The translations under genes and the position numbers were made by a program. The notes beneath the pieces were generated by a model. The model was not told the origin of the DNA. It saw only the letters and a program-made list of their open reading frames with translations, and ran no database searches. A stretch of 64,000 nt of DNA. Origin: Marvania coccoides. Its lineage: Eukaryota; Chlorophyta; Trebouxiophyceae; Chlorellales; Chlorellaceae. The stretch covers positions 2,616,001 to 2,680,000 of the forward strand of contig OY978098.1 in the NCBI GenBank assembly GCA_963854735.1, in the 5' to 3' direction. Of the stretch, positions 1 to 12,085 are shown in pieces. Each line of letters starts with the position of its first letter. Position 1 is the first letter of the stretch.

Positions 1-21
1 AGATAAACCGTGCTAATGAAA

Positions 22-863
22 TTACTTTGCCTTGTATCCACCGTCTATATCCCATGCCTGGCCAGTTATGAAGGCAGCTGCGTCGGAGGACAGGAACAGC
101 ACAGTATCAGCAACCTCCCCCGGCGTTCCAGCGCGGCACATGGGCACAGAAAACTTGACAACGGCATCTTTGTCGGCCTTGACGTTTTCAGCAATGCGCG
201 TCAGCATGTCTGTGTCAATCAGACCTGAAAAATGGACAAGAGAGAAGAGTAAGTTGCGCTTGGAGGCTTTGCTTAAAGAAGAGAGAAAAAATACATACCA
301 GGGCAGACCGCGTTGACTCGGATTCCTTGCTGCGCCATTTCCAGCGCCGCAGTTTTGGTGATGCCGATCACGCCATGCTTGGCAGCGCAGTACGCTGGGC
401 CGTACGGGATGCCGGTCTTTCCAGCGAGGCTCGAGCAGTTTACGATGCTGCCGCCGCCAGATGCCAGCATGAGGGGAATCTCATACTTAGTGCACATGAA
501 AATGCCGGTGAGATTCACCCCGATGATCTTGTCCCACATCGATTTGGGAAAGCTGGCAACGTCACAGGGCGTGCCGTCAATGCCGGCGTTGTTGAAGGCG
601 GCGTGGAGGCCATTGAACTCCAGCTTGGTGAACTCCATCAGCTCCTTGACCTGCGCCTCCTCGGAAACGTCGCAGTTGAAGAAGGCTCCGGTGCCGCCCT
701 GCACTTCGATCATCTCCACGGTCTCCTGACCGCCGTGCTCAGCCACGTCGGAGACAACCACTTTGTAGCCGGCTCGTGCGTACTTGAGCGCGGTGGCCCG
801 CCCGATTCCAGAAGCAGAGCCAGTGACGAGAGCGACGCGCGGGTGGTGCACCGAGATCTTCAT
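22..863 (-). CDS. Short-chain dehydrogenase/reductase (SDR), NAD(P)-dependent
   Basis: Classical SDR oxidoreductase with a Rossmann fold. Two exons (863-299 and 224-22) are separated by a GT-AG intron at 298-225 (donor GTATGT). Joining them restores the PGLIDTDM motif and gives about 254 residues, the usual classical SDR length. Visible motifs are the nucleotide-binding TGSASGIG near residues 14-21, NNAG near residue 90, the catalytic Ser in IVNCSS, YxxxK as YCAAK, and the C-terminal DGGY. No Asp-rich discriminator was resolved, so NAD versus NADP preference is open. The N-terminus has no obvious transit peptide, which suggests a cytosolic enzyme. The substrate cannot be told from sequence. 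The nearest family resemblance is to bacterial glucose-dehydrogenase-type SDRs. Family assignment is secure; function is not. Confidence 0.93.
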
Positions 864-1546
864 GGTGGAATCAGGGAGTGGGTAGATATTTAGGCTAATA
901 TATGGCTCCCCTATGAGTTAATTTTCATTAAGAACGATTAATTGCGTTTATGCGCTATTTAAATTGGCTCTTCAATGTTTATTTGTTGCGGAGAGATCAA
1001 TGGTCAAATTTTGGCCCCAAAAAGAAATATATGAATATTCAAATGCACGATTTCTTTTAGGAAGCATCAGTTAAATTTACACCATGCATTTGTTAATGTC
1101 AAATGTGCAGGCGGCGCTGTGGTAGTATTGTTGCCTGATGGCATGCAAAAAAAAGGAGACGTTGAAAAATTGTCCACCATTAATTCCATGGCTTGGAATA
1201 GTAAATTTGGGAAAATATAAATACTGAGAAACGCATAAAGGGAAGTGAAATATGCACCAAAAAATAAAAAAAATGCAAAAATTTAGAGAATGCTATGTTA
1301 GACATCAATCCTTCGAGATCGGCGGCTGGGAGCAATACAAAAAAAATAAAAAAAATACAGGAGGGCTGGATTTCTTTCTCCAGTTAGAAATGCAATTTAT
1401 ATAATTATAGTATATTTTAGCATATTTTAAATATACACATTTTTGCGCGGTGTAACCAGGCACGGGCGCGGCCCTGGGAGGTCCGCTGTAACCCGATCGA
1501 GGGTGCTGCGGCACCTGGTTGTGCCCATCTCCTTGTTACACCCTTC
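864..1546. other. AT-rich intergenic region
   Basis: AT-rich sequence with poly-A/T runs between the SDR start codon and the stop codon of the upstream same-strand gene. It presumably holds the SDR promoter and the 3' untranslated region of the CRAL-TRIO gene. I see no convincing ORF, RNA gene or repeat. Confidence 0.6.
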
Positions 1547-3933
1547 CTAGTTTCCGGAGGCATTGCACCCAGCGACGTATTTTTCCAGCTCAATTTCCAT
1601 CGGCCACTCCTCCCGTGGCAGCGCGTTCTTTCCGCCGTACTTGGCTGGCAGCACACCTTCATCGATCCACTCCAGCATCGCCTGCCGTGCCTCCTCCTTA
1701 TCCTTTTTGGAGTACAGATGCATCCGCTCGCGCTCAGTCGGAGGAATGAGCGGCGAGATTACCTTCCAGGCGATGCTCCACCAGCCTGGAGCATTCACCA
1801 GGAAGCACTTGTGCAGGCGCTCAGGGTAGTTTGACGACAGCACGCCGCCGATGCTGGCGATAAATTTAAACCCGGCTGTTCGCATATCGCTCATTCCCAG
1901 GCCATCCAAATCCACAATTTTCACAGTCTTGCCGTACGGAAGAGGGCGGGCGTCGAGCTGGGTAAACGCGTACTCGTAGGTAAACAGCAGATGCTCCAGC
2001 ATGGCCTGTTCGCTGACGCCTTCAGCCGCTATAGCGGTGTAAGCTTTTGACCACTCTCCAAAGGCCTACAAGATATCAGATACTTATTAATAGACGCTAT
2101 TTTGTTTTTAAAACATATAAATTAACCGAACTTAGGTCAAATTCTCTCACCTCCACCTCTACCAGGCAGTCTTTAATTTTTGACCACCCCGGAAACCCAT
2201 GGCGGTAGTGCTTTTTCATGGCCGCAAACGCGGGCTGCGGGTGGAAAACCAAGCCAGCAAGCCCGTTGGCCGTCTTCCACTCCACCATGGTGGACAGCGC
2301 CGCAAAGGCCTTGGTGCCTGAACTCAGGCTGGTGATGAACCGAAGAGAAATGTCGGGCGTGAGAATTTCCTTGTGCTGCTCAACCAGCAGCTCGATGTGG
2401 TGGGGGAGGCCGCTCTCGGTGGACTGCTCAGCGTTCTCGTGGCCTCCGTCAGCCGTTTCTGGCATAGCTGAGGCCAGAGTGGTGGACAGCGACAGCGTCC
2501 GTCTGAAAATATGCACCGCCCGTGTGAGGCGCTGCACGCTCTCCTGAATCTCTAAATCCAGGAGAATGAGCTTCCACTTGTACTGCTGTTGCTGCTGGAG
2601 GCGAATTGTGGCAACATGAGGAAGGCGGCTGAGCTTGGCGTTCAAAAGCCGTGAAAGATGAGCAAAGACCCCATTGAACAGCATGGCAAAGAATCCAAAG
2701 AATACAGCAAACCACGCCAGTACCGCCGGGGTAATGGAATCCACTTGTTTGATTGCTGCACCAGCGCTGACCTCAGCCGCCACCTTCTCTCCCTTCATTG
2801 CGCGCCACTGAAGCTTGACGGTCCACCGTTTGGACGGTCGCAGGCTCGATTCGGCGCCGAGAGGGGTGCTGAGGCGCACCGCTGTGGCCACGGGAGCGCC
2901 GCCTTCGATGGAAGACTGTGCCAACGCTTGCAACGGAATTTCCGCTGCAGCCAAGCCCAAAGGGGTGCTCAGGTGAACCTGCACTGCTATTTTCTGCTCT
3001 CCGTTACCACCATCGCCAGCTGCTGCAGTGGCCAGTCCCTCGCCTAGCGCGCTGCTGACCTCTGCCGGCAGCTCCACTTCTTTGCGCCACTGAGGGTTGG
3101 GGAGCACCCATGCGTGACCGCCTTTGTCTCGAGTAAATTTGCCGCCCACAGAAATCATCGGAATTGAAGAGTCTAGCCGCAGCGGAAGCCCGTCGCCAAG
3201 CCACACCACAGCATGCGCAAGGGCACGCTGCGCGCGCTCCACCTCTTCTTTCAGGGCTTCGGCTTCGGCTGGGTCGCCAGTCACGACGGTAAAGTGGTGG
3301 GCAGAGGAGGTCGGGGTGTGCGGGGAAGAATGCGTGTGAGTGGCGTCTCGCAGCTTGTCCACCGTTTGTCGCACCAACATGTTGACGCCGCTCTTTTTGG
3401 ACGCTCTGTTAGGGTGGTACCACACCTGACATGGTTTTTATTTGTTTTTAAGAACGATTTACAGAAAAGCCAGTACAAAAAATGTACAGGAAATTGGACC
3501 GTTTGAGTACATATTTTAATACAAAATTACAGCTTACTTTGATGCGGTCCTCCTTGAGTATTTTCACCTCGGTGATCTGGTTCAGCGCCACGCCCAAGCG
3601 GAAAACTTGACCTTCGTCCAGGTCCTCGCTGGTGGGCGCTACATCTGAGGCATCCTCAGGCTGCAGCTTGTGGACAAACCTTGACAACGGTCCACCCACT
3701 TTTGTGGCCACGATGCCGCTGCTCGCTGCCCTCTCCATCAGCGTCTCGTCGAGGTCGCCAGCATCAGAGGTTGTGAAGACTTGGAGGGAGTCAGGCGAGA
3801 GGATGAGGAGGTGGGGCAGCTTGTTCTTGTTCTTCTGGACGGCGTCGCCCTTGCCAAATGATTTCAGGCGCACCACGCTCGTGTAAAGTGGGAGAGTATG
3901 ATACTGAGCATCTCCAGGCCCGCTTTTCAACAT
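1547..3933 (-). CDS. CRAL-TRIO (Sec14-like) lipid-transfer domain protein with a central membrane segment
   Basis: Three exons (3933-3538, 3425-2151, 2065-1547) with phase-0 GT-AG introns give about 729 residues. The C-terminal part (about residues 500-729) is a CRAL-TRIO/Sec14 domain: KTVKIVDLDGLGMSDM, the NYPERLHKCFLVNAP strand-helix and the terminal LPAKYGG, equivalent to Sec14 LPEEFGG. Such domains bind and exchange phosphoinositides or other hydrophobic ligands between membranes. The first ~130 residues form a compact domain I cannot name. Residues around 365-390 are a strongly hydrophobic stretch (VLAWFAVFFGFFAMLFNGVF) that looks like a membrane anchor, unusual for soluble Sec14 proteins. 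A short Gln run follows. The start is the first ATG of exon 1. Lipid binding is inferred from the family. Confidence 0.85.
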
Positions 3934-4680
3934 CGTGCCCCTGGTTTTGAACAGTCGGGCTTGCGGTGCAGATGTCAGAGATAAAATGATGTACTCGGTT
4001 GATTAGTATGATGGATTTCCGGGTTCCAGAGAACGCAGATCAAATTAAATAAGAACTCAATTTTGAAATAAAAAGGCAGGCGGGGCGAGGCGTGTATGTA
4101 CAGCGTGCGCCTGCCTTTGGGTGATGCATATATATATATAAATAAAGCAAACGCCTCCAACCATCGGGAGGTACAGACTGTGTTTGTTTGTTTTCTTTTA
4201 GTCATTATTTTCCAACGCGTTTGGCCGTTCGCCACACCGCCTGCATGGATACGCTTGCATCAGACAGAAGACTGTCCGTGAAGACATGCAGCTGATTAAT
4301 GCAGTGCAAACGTGTTGTTGCGTTGGGCATGCTGATCGACACCACCGCCGAGTTGCATCCCATGTCTTTATAATTGCAGACTTAGTGCGAGGGGGCAGCT
4401 ACAAACCTTCCTCAACATTTCCGGATGCATAACATGTGGAGGTCAGCTCACCTGGAGGTCATGCTCATTGAAACTGGAGGTCATGCTCAGCGAAAATTAG
4501 TTCGAAATCCCTTGGAATCTTGGGGGGAAATCCTTCTGTGAAAAGCACGACAACGCCTCGAATAACTGAAATAATAGCTCTAATAATCTGCACGCCTTTC
4601 GACCTGTTATGAAAACCTCCGCCTGTCCTAAAAAATGCATCTCAATATAATCCGTTATCAAAAAAAAATTCCGCTAGCTT
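3934..4680. other. Intergenic region with short tandem repeats
   Basis: AT-rich DNA upstream of the CRAL-TRIO gene. It contains a TATATATATA stretch near 4128-4140 and, at about 4438-4493, three imperfect copies of a GGAGGTCA(T)GCTCA unit spaced about 20 bp apart. No ORF is supported. Confidence 0.5.
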
Positions 4681-4689
4681 CTTCTCGCG

Positions 4690-5281
4690 AAGCAAAAAAT
4701 GGCTTCGCAGCATCCGGCCTCAAGTTGGAGCACGATCTCCCCATTTCGCAGCTCAATATGACCGACTCGGAGGTCTAACAATATGACGATGTTGACTTTG
4801 AGGACCAGCGCCGTGGCCTGCGCCTGCAGGAAGCTGTGGAGGAAGCTGTAGAGCTTCAGGGCGGCAGCACTTCATACATTTCTTCCTTTTCTCGAGCGTC
4901 CTGGAGACTGATTGATGCGGTGGCCACAGTCGTTGCGCTGGATGACTACCCAAGCGAACTCTGCAGTGCCAGCTCGCTGCTGCTGCAGCTTGGGCTGGGG
5001 GAGAGGTGGCATTTGGAAGTCGCTGCATCGCTGTGCGAAGTCGGTCACAGCGTGTTCATCGATATCACCACCTCTCCAAATGCCACTGCGCCAAGCTGGC
5101 GGCGCTTCCACCGCGCTTCCAGAGCAAGCATGATAGTGTACATTATAAGGCGCCTCACACCGACGTGATGCTGTCTCTCCCTTGCGTGTCCTTCGTGGCT
5201 TCCCAGCCCCTGCAGTCTCCTCCCTCCTCCTCTTCTTCTGTGGAGGTACAGCTGTACATTCCGTCGTCAGCCAAGGTTTAA
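4690..5281 (+). pseudogene. Possible relic of a protein-coding gene
   Basis: A GC-rich island in an otherwise AT-rich gap has coding-like composition on the plus strand, but no frame stays open. One frame reads LEHDLPISQLNMTDSEV, meets a TAA at about 4777, and continues for about 130 residues (4780-5168). A second frame carries the coding-like text through 5160-5281, ending with SSAKV and a stop. An in-frame stop plus a frame change without good splice sites suggests a decayed gene or unrecognised exons. I recognise no family. Confidence 0.3.
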
Positions 5282-5498
5282 AAATGGCTTAGAACTCCAT
5301 GGTACCACATTTTATTGAATATAAAAGTAATAAATTGTGAGAATACTCGAATGGCGACGCAGTCATTTCGTTAAAATACCTGTAGCTCACAATTAGTTGT
5401 TTTTCGATCATCAAATTAAGCAAACTTCTTATTGAGCAGAGGATTGTTCATGGCGCTATATTCTTGACCGTGCGTATTTTTAACTTCGATTATTTAGC
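5282..5498. promoter_or_regulatory. AT-rich 5' region of the DDT/ARID gene
   Basis: AT-rich sequence immediately upstream of the ATG at 5499, with no ORF. It is the likely core promoter and 5' untranslated region, inferred from position only. Confidence 0.35.
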
Positions 5499-8400
5499 AT
5501 GGGACGCGCGCCCAAGAAGCAGGAGCAGCAAATTAATCCTCCTCCTCCACAGGATGCTGGCGCTGGCCCTACGCCGAGCACAATGCCCCCTGACAAAGGT
5601 CACGATTGACACCTCATCCATGAACCTGGTTTTCACATCTCACAACCTCCAGCTGTCTCTTCATTAGCTCTCCTCATTCCCCGCCGCTCAATTTTATTTT
5701 CCTTTCAAAAATAATGCAGAGCCCCTCCCTCTGCGCCTGCTGACCAACTTTGAGGTGGTCCCTGCCTCGGATCCTACCTCCCTATGCGGCCTGGACACCC
5801 TGGCGCACAGCCGTGCAGCAGGCAATGGGCTGCTAGTTTCTGGCAATGTCATTCAGCCTGGAGCTCAGCTGGACGACGCTGGGGAGTCTCTGCAGCCGCA
5901 GACCCTCGTGGAATGGGTTCTGGAGTACCCCGCCGGCGGGGGCGTGGCTGCATGGGCCGTGACAGACGCAGCATGGTTCAAATTGTTGCGGCCGAGCGAG
6001 CGGTACGCTGCGGTGCACTCGCAGGCAATGCAGGGCGCCGTGCTGGCTGCCCAGGCGCTAGAAGAGCTGGAGGCTGGGGAGGACGACGAAGACATTGCGG
6101 GGTTGATCGACAGCCTGAGCAGGAATGTGGCTCCTTCAGAGCCAGGGCGCCGGCGGACCGCTGTGGCCCGAGAAGTGCGCGAATTCGCGGTGGAGCAGGT
6201 GGAAACGAGGTTGGGGCGCAGCAGGAGCGGACGAGACGGGCGGAAACGCCGCGGCAGCGCTGCCGGTGGGTATGGGGGGTCAAAGCGCCTTCGTGGCATC
6301 GGCAGGAGTGCCAGCAGGGCGGGGCTGGGGGACGCGTGGGACGACTCGGACGCTAATCCGTTTATTTTCGGGGATGAGGTGGACGAGATTAGCGATGAGG
6401 ACATGCCTGACGACTTTATGGTCAGCGATGACGATGGCGGCGGTGATGACCACGAAGGGCCTGGCAAAGCGAGGCGGCGCGCGTGGAAGCGCATCAAGTT
6501 CTGGCAGAGGCGCGCGGAGGAGGACGAGCGCCGGCAGGCTGCGGAAGCTGCGGTATTGGAGCAGGAGCGGGAGGCTGATGCTGCACGGGGGCAGCCGCCG
6601 CGCCCCGCGCGCGCGTTCCGCCTGCCGCAGGACTGCATTGGCGACCTTCTGATGGTGTGGGAGTTCACGCAGGCCTTTGGAGACGTTCTGCAGCTGCCAC
6701 CTTTCTCGCTTGCTGCGCTGGAAGCTGCGCTGGACCCTGGGCCCAAGCTGCGGCGACCTGAGAAGGAGGAGGAGGAAGCAGAGGGCTCAGTATTGGAAGA
6801 AACCGGCGCTGCGGGGGAAGAAGAAAGCGGAGCAGTAGAGAAAGGGAAATCAGGCGGGGCCGCTGCTGCTGCTGCTGGGGGGGGGAGCGTGGACGTGAAG
6901 GAAGAGGAGGGGGAGGAGGTCGAGGGCGTATTTGCGGTGACAGCGGAGCCAGAGGAGGAGGAAGCGGCAGTAATGGAGGGTGAAGACGGCATAGTTAAAG
7001 CGGAAGATGAAGAGGTAGAGGAGGAGCCTTCTGCCGCTGCTGGAGGGGCTGCTGCTGGCGGGGAAGATGAGACCATGGACGAGGAGGAGCCGCCAACGGC
7101 TGCTGCTGGTGAAGAGGAGGACATGGAGGTAGAAGAGGGGGCAGGAGGAGCTGCTGCTGCCGCTGCTTTCTACGCTGCTACTGCTGCTGCACCTGTTCCA
7201 GCAGCGCCTGAGCCTGAAGCAGAGCCGGTACCAGCGGCTCCTGTCGTGCGCAAGGTGGGCAGACCGCGCAAGCAGCCCCTCACCGCGGCGCAGCAGGCTG
7301 CCGCTGCCGCTGCCGCTGCGGCACGGCGGGCTGCTGCTGCTGCTTTCGCGGAAGGGTCAAAGCGTCCTTGGAACCGCAAGGGCCCTAAGGTGGCGCCGCA
7401 GAACGTCATTTTCGACCCCACCGTCAGAACGCGCCGCCAAAAGGGCGTCCCGCCGTCTCTCTCGGAAAAAGCAGCGGCCATGTCGCCTGGTGGCAAGCCC
7501 GACAAGGCCTCCAGGTTCAAGTTGAAGCTGTTAGGCAGTGGCATCAGCCCGTCCGGCGCCCCTGGCATCGCGTCTACCGCGGCTATGGGCGCAGCAATGG
7601 GCCTGGGCAGCCCGCTGCTGCCGCCGATGGGGCCTCCTGCCCAGATGGCAGCCCCCAGCGAGGCGCAGCTCAGCGCCATGGCCGCCGCGCTGTCCGCCTC
7701 GCAGGCGGCGCAAGAGACGTACACGATGATGCTCAAATCCAAGTACCAGCTGGTCCCTGAGGTGGCAGCGGGGCTGAGCCCCATCGACCGAGAAACGGCG
7801 GCCTCTGGGGCGCTGCTGCGGGACGTTGTGTGCTCGCTGGCTGCCGCCGCTGCAGGGCAGCTGCTGGCTCCCAACGCTCCGCCCGGAGAGCAGCCCCGCA
7901 CCGCCAAGGCGAGTCCAGACAGCGAAAATCCGCCATGGCCGGAGCGCCTCGCCAACACGGTGTGGGGGTCCGCCGTGACCTCCCCCGAGGCACGGGCGGC
8001 GGCGCTGAAGCTGGCGTACGGAGACTTCCTGGATTTGACCCCGGAGGAGCGCGTGGCGCTGCTGGCAGGGCTGGTGCAGGCTGCAGTGTCGTCGGAGGCG
8101 ATGATAGCTGAAGTGACGGCCAGGGTGGAGCTGTTTGGGGCGTTCGCCACGCGGCGGGACGGCGGGCCCGGGGATGAGGTTGATGACGAGGGTGGACGGC
8201 TGGCAGCGGCCGCCGCCGCCGCAGTGGAGCAGCCGTTGCAGCTGGCGCCGGCGGAGGCTGGGGTGCCTCCCGCGGCGCCCCCTGGGCCCCTGGAGATGTG
8301 GAAACGGTGGCTTGCGGCGCTGAACCTGGGCGTCCGCCGTCCGCTGGGCATTGATTTCAGCGGCAGGCGGTACTGGGCGCTGGGTCGCAGGTCCGGCGCT

Positions 8401-11400
8401 TTTCGAGTGTTTGTAGAGGAGGCGGACGGCCGCAACTGGGGGTGGTACGAGGGCGCGGCCATTGCGAAGCTGGCGGGCTGGCTGTCGGGCGTGGGCATCC
8501 GGTGCGAGGCTGGGCTGCTGGCGGCGCTGCAGTGCGCCCCGCTGCCGCAGAAGGCGCTGAAGTCTACTGGGGACGCCAAACCGATGGAGGGGACGGAGCT
8601 GGCGGCGGCGCGGGCCGATGGCTACCGCGGACTGACCCTGCCGCTGCTGCGCGGGGAGTGGAACTGTCGGAGGGAGGGCAGCGGAGGGACGTCGGGCGTG
8701 GAGCAGCGGCTATTCCACGCTGTGGACTCCCTGCTGGGCTGCATTCCCTTCTGGTTCAAGGTAAAAAAATATGGAATCGTTATTAGCAAATGCATTTAAA
8801 GCGAACTAACTCATTATCACTGTTCATATTTACATTATTTCAAATTATGTTTTCTTGTCAAATTCTGCTTTCACAGGGCGACATCATGATCCGGCACGTG
8901 CTGGCCATCTCTGACATTCTCTCAGGCGTGCACTACGGCCGCGACGCAGCCCGCGCCCTGCTGGAGACCGAGCGCTTACTGTCCGCCGACTTCAAGCTCA
9001 GCCAGGAGTGGGGAGACCTGTGGCAGGGCCTGTGGCGGCGGCACGTGGCTGGCTTGACAGACCTGCGAGACGTGCCGCTGTGCATTGCCGCGCTGCAGGC
9101 TCACGTGAATGCTGCATCTGACCTGATCTCTCGGATGACGTTTTTGAAGCTGGCAGCGGAGCTGAATTCTCCGCTGGCTTGCCCTGCTCTGGCCGACACC
9201 GTGGTGGTGTCCAGAGCGGGGCTGCTGCGCCACATCGAGCGCTACATGCAGATCATAGGTGCAGCGCCGCCGCCGCCTGAGGAGCCCAAGCCTGTGCCCC
9301 CGCCCAAGCCGAGGTTCACAGTGAAGAAAGTGCCGCCACCGCCGCCGCCGCCACCGCCTCCCGTGGAGCTCAAGATCAAGCTCACGCTGCCGCAGGGGAT
9401 GGCCAAGCCTGAAGAGAAGCCTCATGCGGAGGGCATGCAGCCCAACGGCGGGGGTGCGGCGGCGAAAACCGAGGAAGGAGCGGCCTCTGAGTCTGGCGCT
9501 GCCGCTGAAGGCCCTGCGCCATGGCGGCCGTTCCGCTCGGTGGCGCTGCCGCCCCCCAAGGTGAAGGAGTCGTCCATACAGCTGTTGAAGCGCAACTGGG
9601 AGGCTCTGAAGGCGCGGGTGGCGGCCATGCGGCCGGTGGAGCGGTACAGCGTCCGAGGCATCGTGTATCGCCGCCACCTCGCTGATGCAGCAGATATCGA
9701 GGAGGATGCCCCCTCTCGACCCTCTCGCAAGTGTCCGGTGGCCTGGGTGGCCCTCAGGCCTGCGAGATTTGGGCCCAGGCATCAGCTGCCGACTAGAGAG
9801 CTGATGGTGCCGCTGGCCATGGTGCGGCACCTCCCAGACTACCTGCTGCAGGTCGAGGCGTATGCAGGGGGCATGCGCGTGGGGTGGCAGCCCGGAGACC
9901 GCTTCCGGGTGTTCCTCGGCGGCAAAATCTCCGAGAAGACGCACAAAAAGGTGAAGGCTGGGGGCGTGTGGCGCAAGGGCGAGGTGGTTGCTGCGGACCC
10001 GCCTGCGCCAGCCGCGAATGCGAGCTTGCTGGAGAAGGAGCAGTACGATCCGTGGGGATCTGTGGTCGTGCGGTATGACGGCACGGGAGAAGTACAAAGG
10101 GTCAGTCCCTGGGAGATCCAAATCGATCCAGAGGAGGAGGAGAAGCGGGAGGACGACGCACGGCGGCAGCGACAGGCTGCTGCGCGTGCTGCCCGTGCGC
10201 GGGGGGGCGCCCGGAGCGCTCTCTACGACCCTGCAGCGGCGGCGGCAGCGGCGGCGGAGGACGCACGGCTAGCGGCGCTGGCGCACCAGATGGAGCGCGC
10301 CGGTCTGCTGCTGCAGATCCACCGCAGCAAGCCTGAGCTAGAGGAGGCGGCGTTCAACGAGGAGGCCCACGGCACGAGAGCAGTGCAGACCCACCAAGCG
10401 CTGCTGGCCGCCATCGGGGCCCCCATTCTCATGGCACACGCCGCAGCCGCAGCAGCCGTGGCAGCAGCGACCGCCGCGCAGCACATGCCCACCCCGCCAG
10501 GCGCCCTCGGCCCTGCCGTCACCCCTGCAGCAGCGGCGGCGGCAGCTGCTGCCGCCGCTGCTGCCGCGGCATCGGGCGGCTTCACCCCTCCCCCTGCAGT
10601 GGCAGGTCTGGGGTACCCCCCGTCATGGCCTGGGGTGCCAGTGGCGCCGTCCCCTGCGGCAGCCACGCTGTCTCCCCCCACTCTAACTGGGCCACTGTTT
10701 CCTGGGAGGGTGGCGCCGAAGGCTGCTTTGGGCGCGCTGCGGCCCCTCACCAGCGAGCAGTTCACCACCCTGGTGACCAACTTCAACCGCGGCATTCGGG
10801 GCAAGTTCAAGGTGCCCGTCTTTGCCAAGCAGGAGCTAAACCTGAAGAACCTGTGGTGGGCTGTGCAGGACAGGGGCGGGTGAGCTGGATTTTTCAATCC
10901 TATTTTCGCTGTTTTTCTCTTTTTTTTCCTCATTTTTTCTACTTTTTTAATTTGTTCCCTTTTTTTAATTTGTTCGATGCTAAGAAACTCTCCCACTTGA
11001 GAACTCACGTTTCTGTCCTCTCACTTCTTCTCTCGCGATTTTTTCTGCTCCCCGTATGCAGCTACGAGTCAGTGACCCTGGGCAAGCAGTGGCGCGACAT
11101 CTGCCGCACGCTGCCCGACCTGGACCTCTCTGGCCAGACCAGCGCCTCGTACAACATCCACACCAACTACAAACGCTGCCTCCTGGATTTTGAGAACTAC
11201 GTTGTCAGCGGGCAATTTATGGCGGATAAGGAGGCGGGCAGGGAGCCAAAGCACGCCCACCTGACCGACGCAGCCACCACTCGGTTTGTGATCCCCGAGG
11301 TGTGCTTGGCGCCGCCTGAAGAGGAAGAGATGGAGGTAGGACCGTCAGCAGTGGCAACAGTAGAGACTGCTCCAGCTGGAGACGCTGCAACACCCTCAGC

Positions 11401-11851
11401 AGCGGCCATCCTTCCCCATGCCATGCCCCAGCTTCCTGCGACCGCGCTGGCCTTGGGCGCGCGGCTGCGCAGCATCGGCGTGCAGGCAGTGGGCTCCATC
11501 GTGCAGCGCTACTGGCCTGAAGAAGGTGGGTGGTGGCCTGCCACCATCACCGCCTTCAACCCCGCCACTGGGCAGCACCAGCTGACGTACAACAAGGGAG
11601 AGGCTGACGAGTCCTTTGAGGACGCTGACTTGGCGGATCTGAAGGACGAGGAGCTGCGCATGGCGCCAGATGCAGCGGAACCTGGCGCCGGTTGTGCAGC
11701 CCCGTCAGATGCTGCTGCCGCCCCGGCTGAGCCTGAAGCTGTGGCAGTTGAAGGTAGCCAGCCGATGGAGGTTGAAGCAGCAGAAGAGGAATCGATGCCA
11801 GCTGGCGATGGTGTTGACGCTGAAGGGAACGGCGATGGCGATGGTTTATGA
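5499..11851 (+). CDS. Multi-domain chromatin protein: RFTS-like, DDT, WHIM, BRWD-like, ARID and Tudor-like regions
   Basis: Four exons (5499-5598, 5720-8760, 8877-10879, 11062-11851) join in frame to 1,977 residues. In order: an RFTS/DNMT1-RFD-like region (about 35-140, with LLTNFEVV and AWFKLLRPSERYA); an acidic stretch; a DDT domain (about 333-375, GDLLMVWEFTQAFGDVLQLP); Ala/Glu low complexity; WHIM-type helices (about 795-945, LTPEERVALLAGL and DFSGRRYWAL); a BRWD/PHIP-like beta region (about 1335-1460, ending in VSPWEI); an ARID DNA-binding domain (about 1668-1765, LKNLWWAVQDRGGYESVTLG); and a Tudor/Agenet-like fold (about 1857-1908). DDT-WHIM modules are known from ISWI-type remodeller subunits, where WHIM helps measure linker DNA; ARID binds AT-rich DNA. 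I infer a nuclear nucleosome-spacing or DNA-targeting role. DDT, WHIM and ARID are confident; RFTS, BRWD and Tudor are resemblances. The ARID is split by intron 3 exactly at RGG/YES. Confidence 0.9.
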
Positions 11852-12085
11852 TGGAGAGTGGCTGGATGGCTGCTGGCGGAGGTGCAAGTTAGGGTTGGGG
11901 GCGATGGCGGCAATGAGAAGCGGGCAATAAGAAAACACACCGACACTGACATGGCATGAAAAGAAATAAAACCTACTGACAGACAGACGGACTCGCAGCT
12001 CTCTTTTACTCTCTGAACTTCTGCATATTTTTTTTTTTCATTCTTCGGATTCTGACATGACGTAACCATCGCTCAATTATTACCA

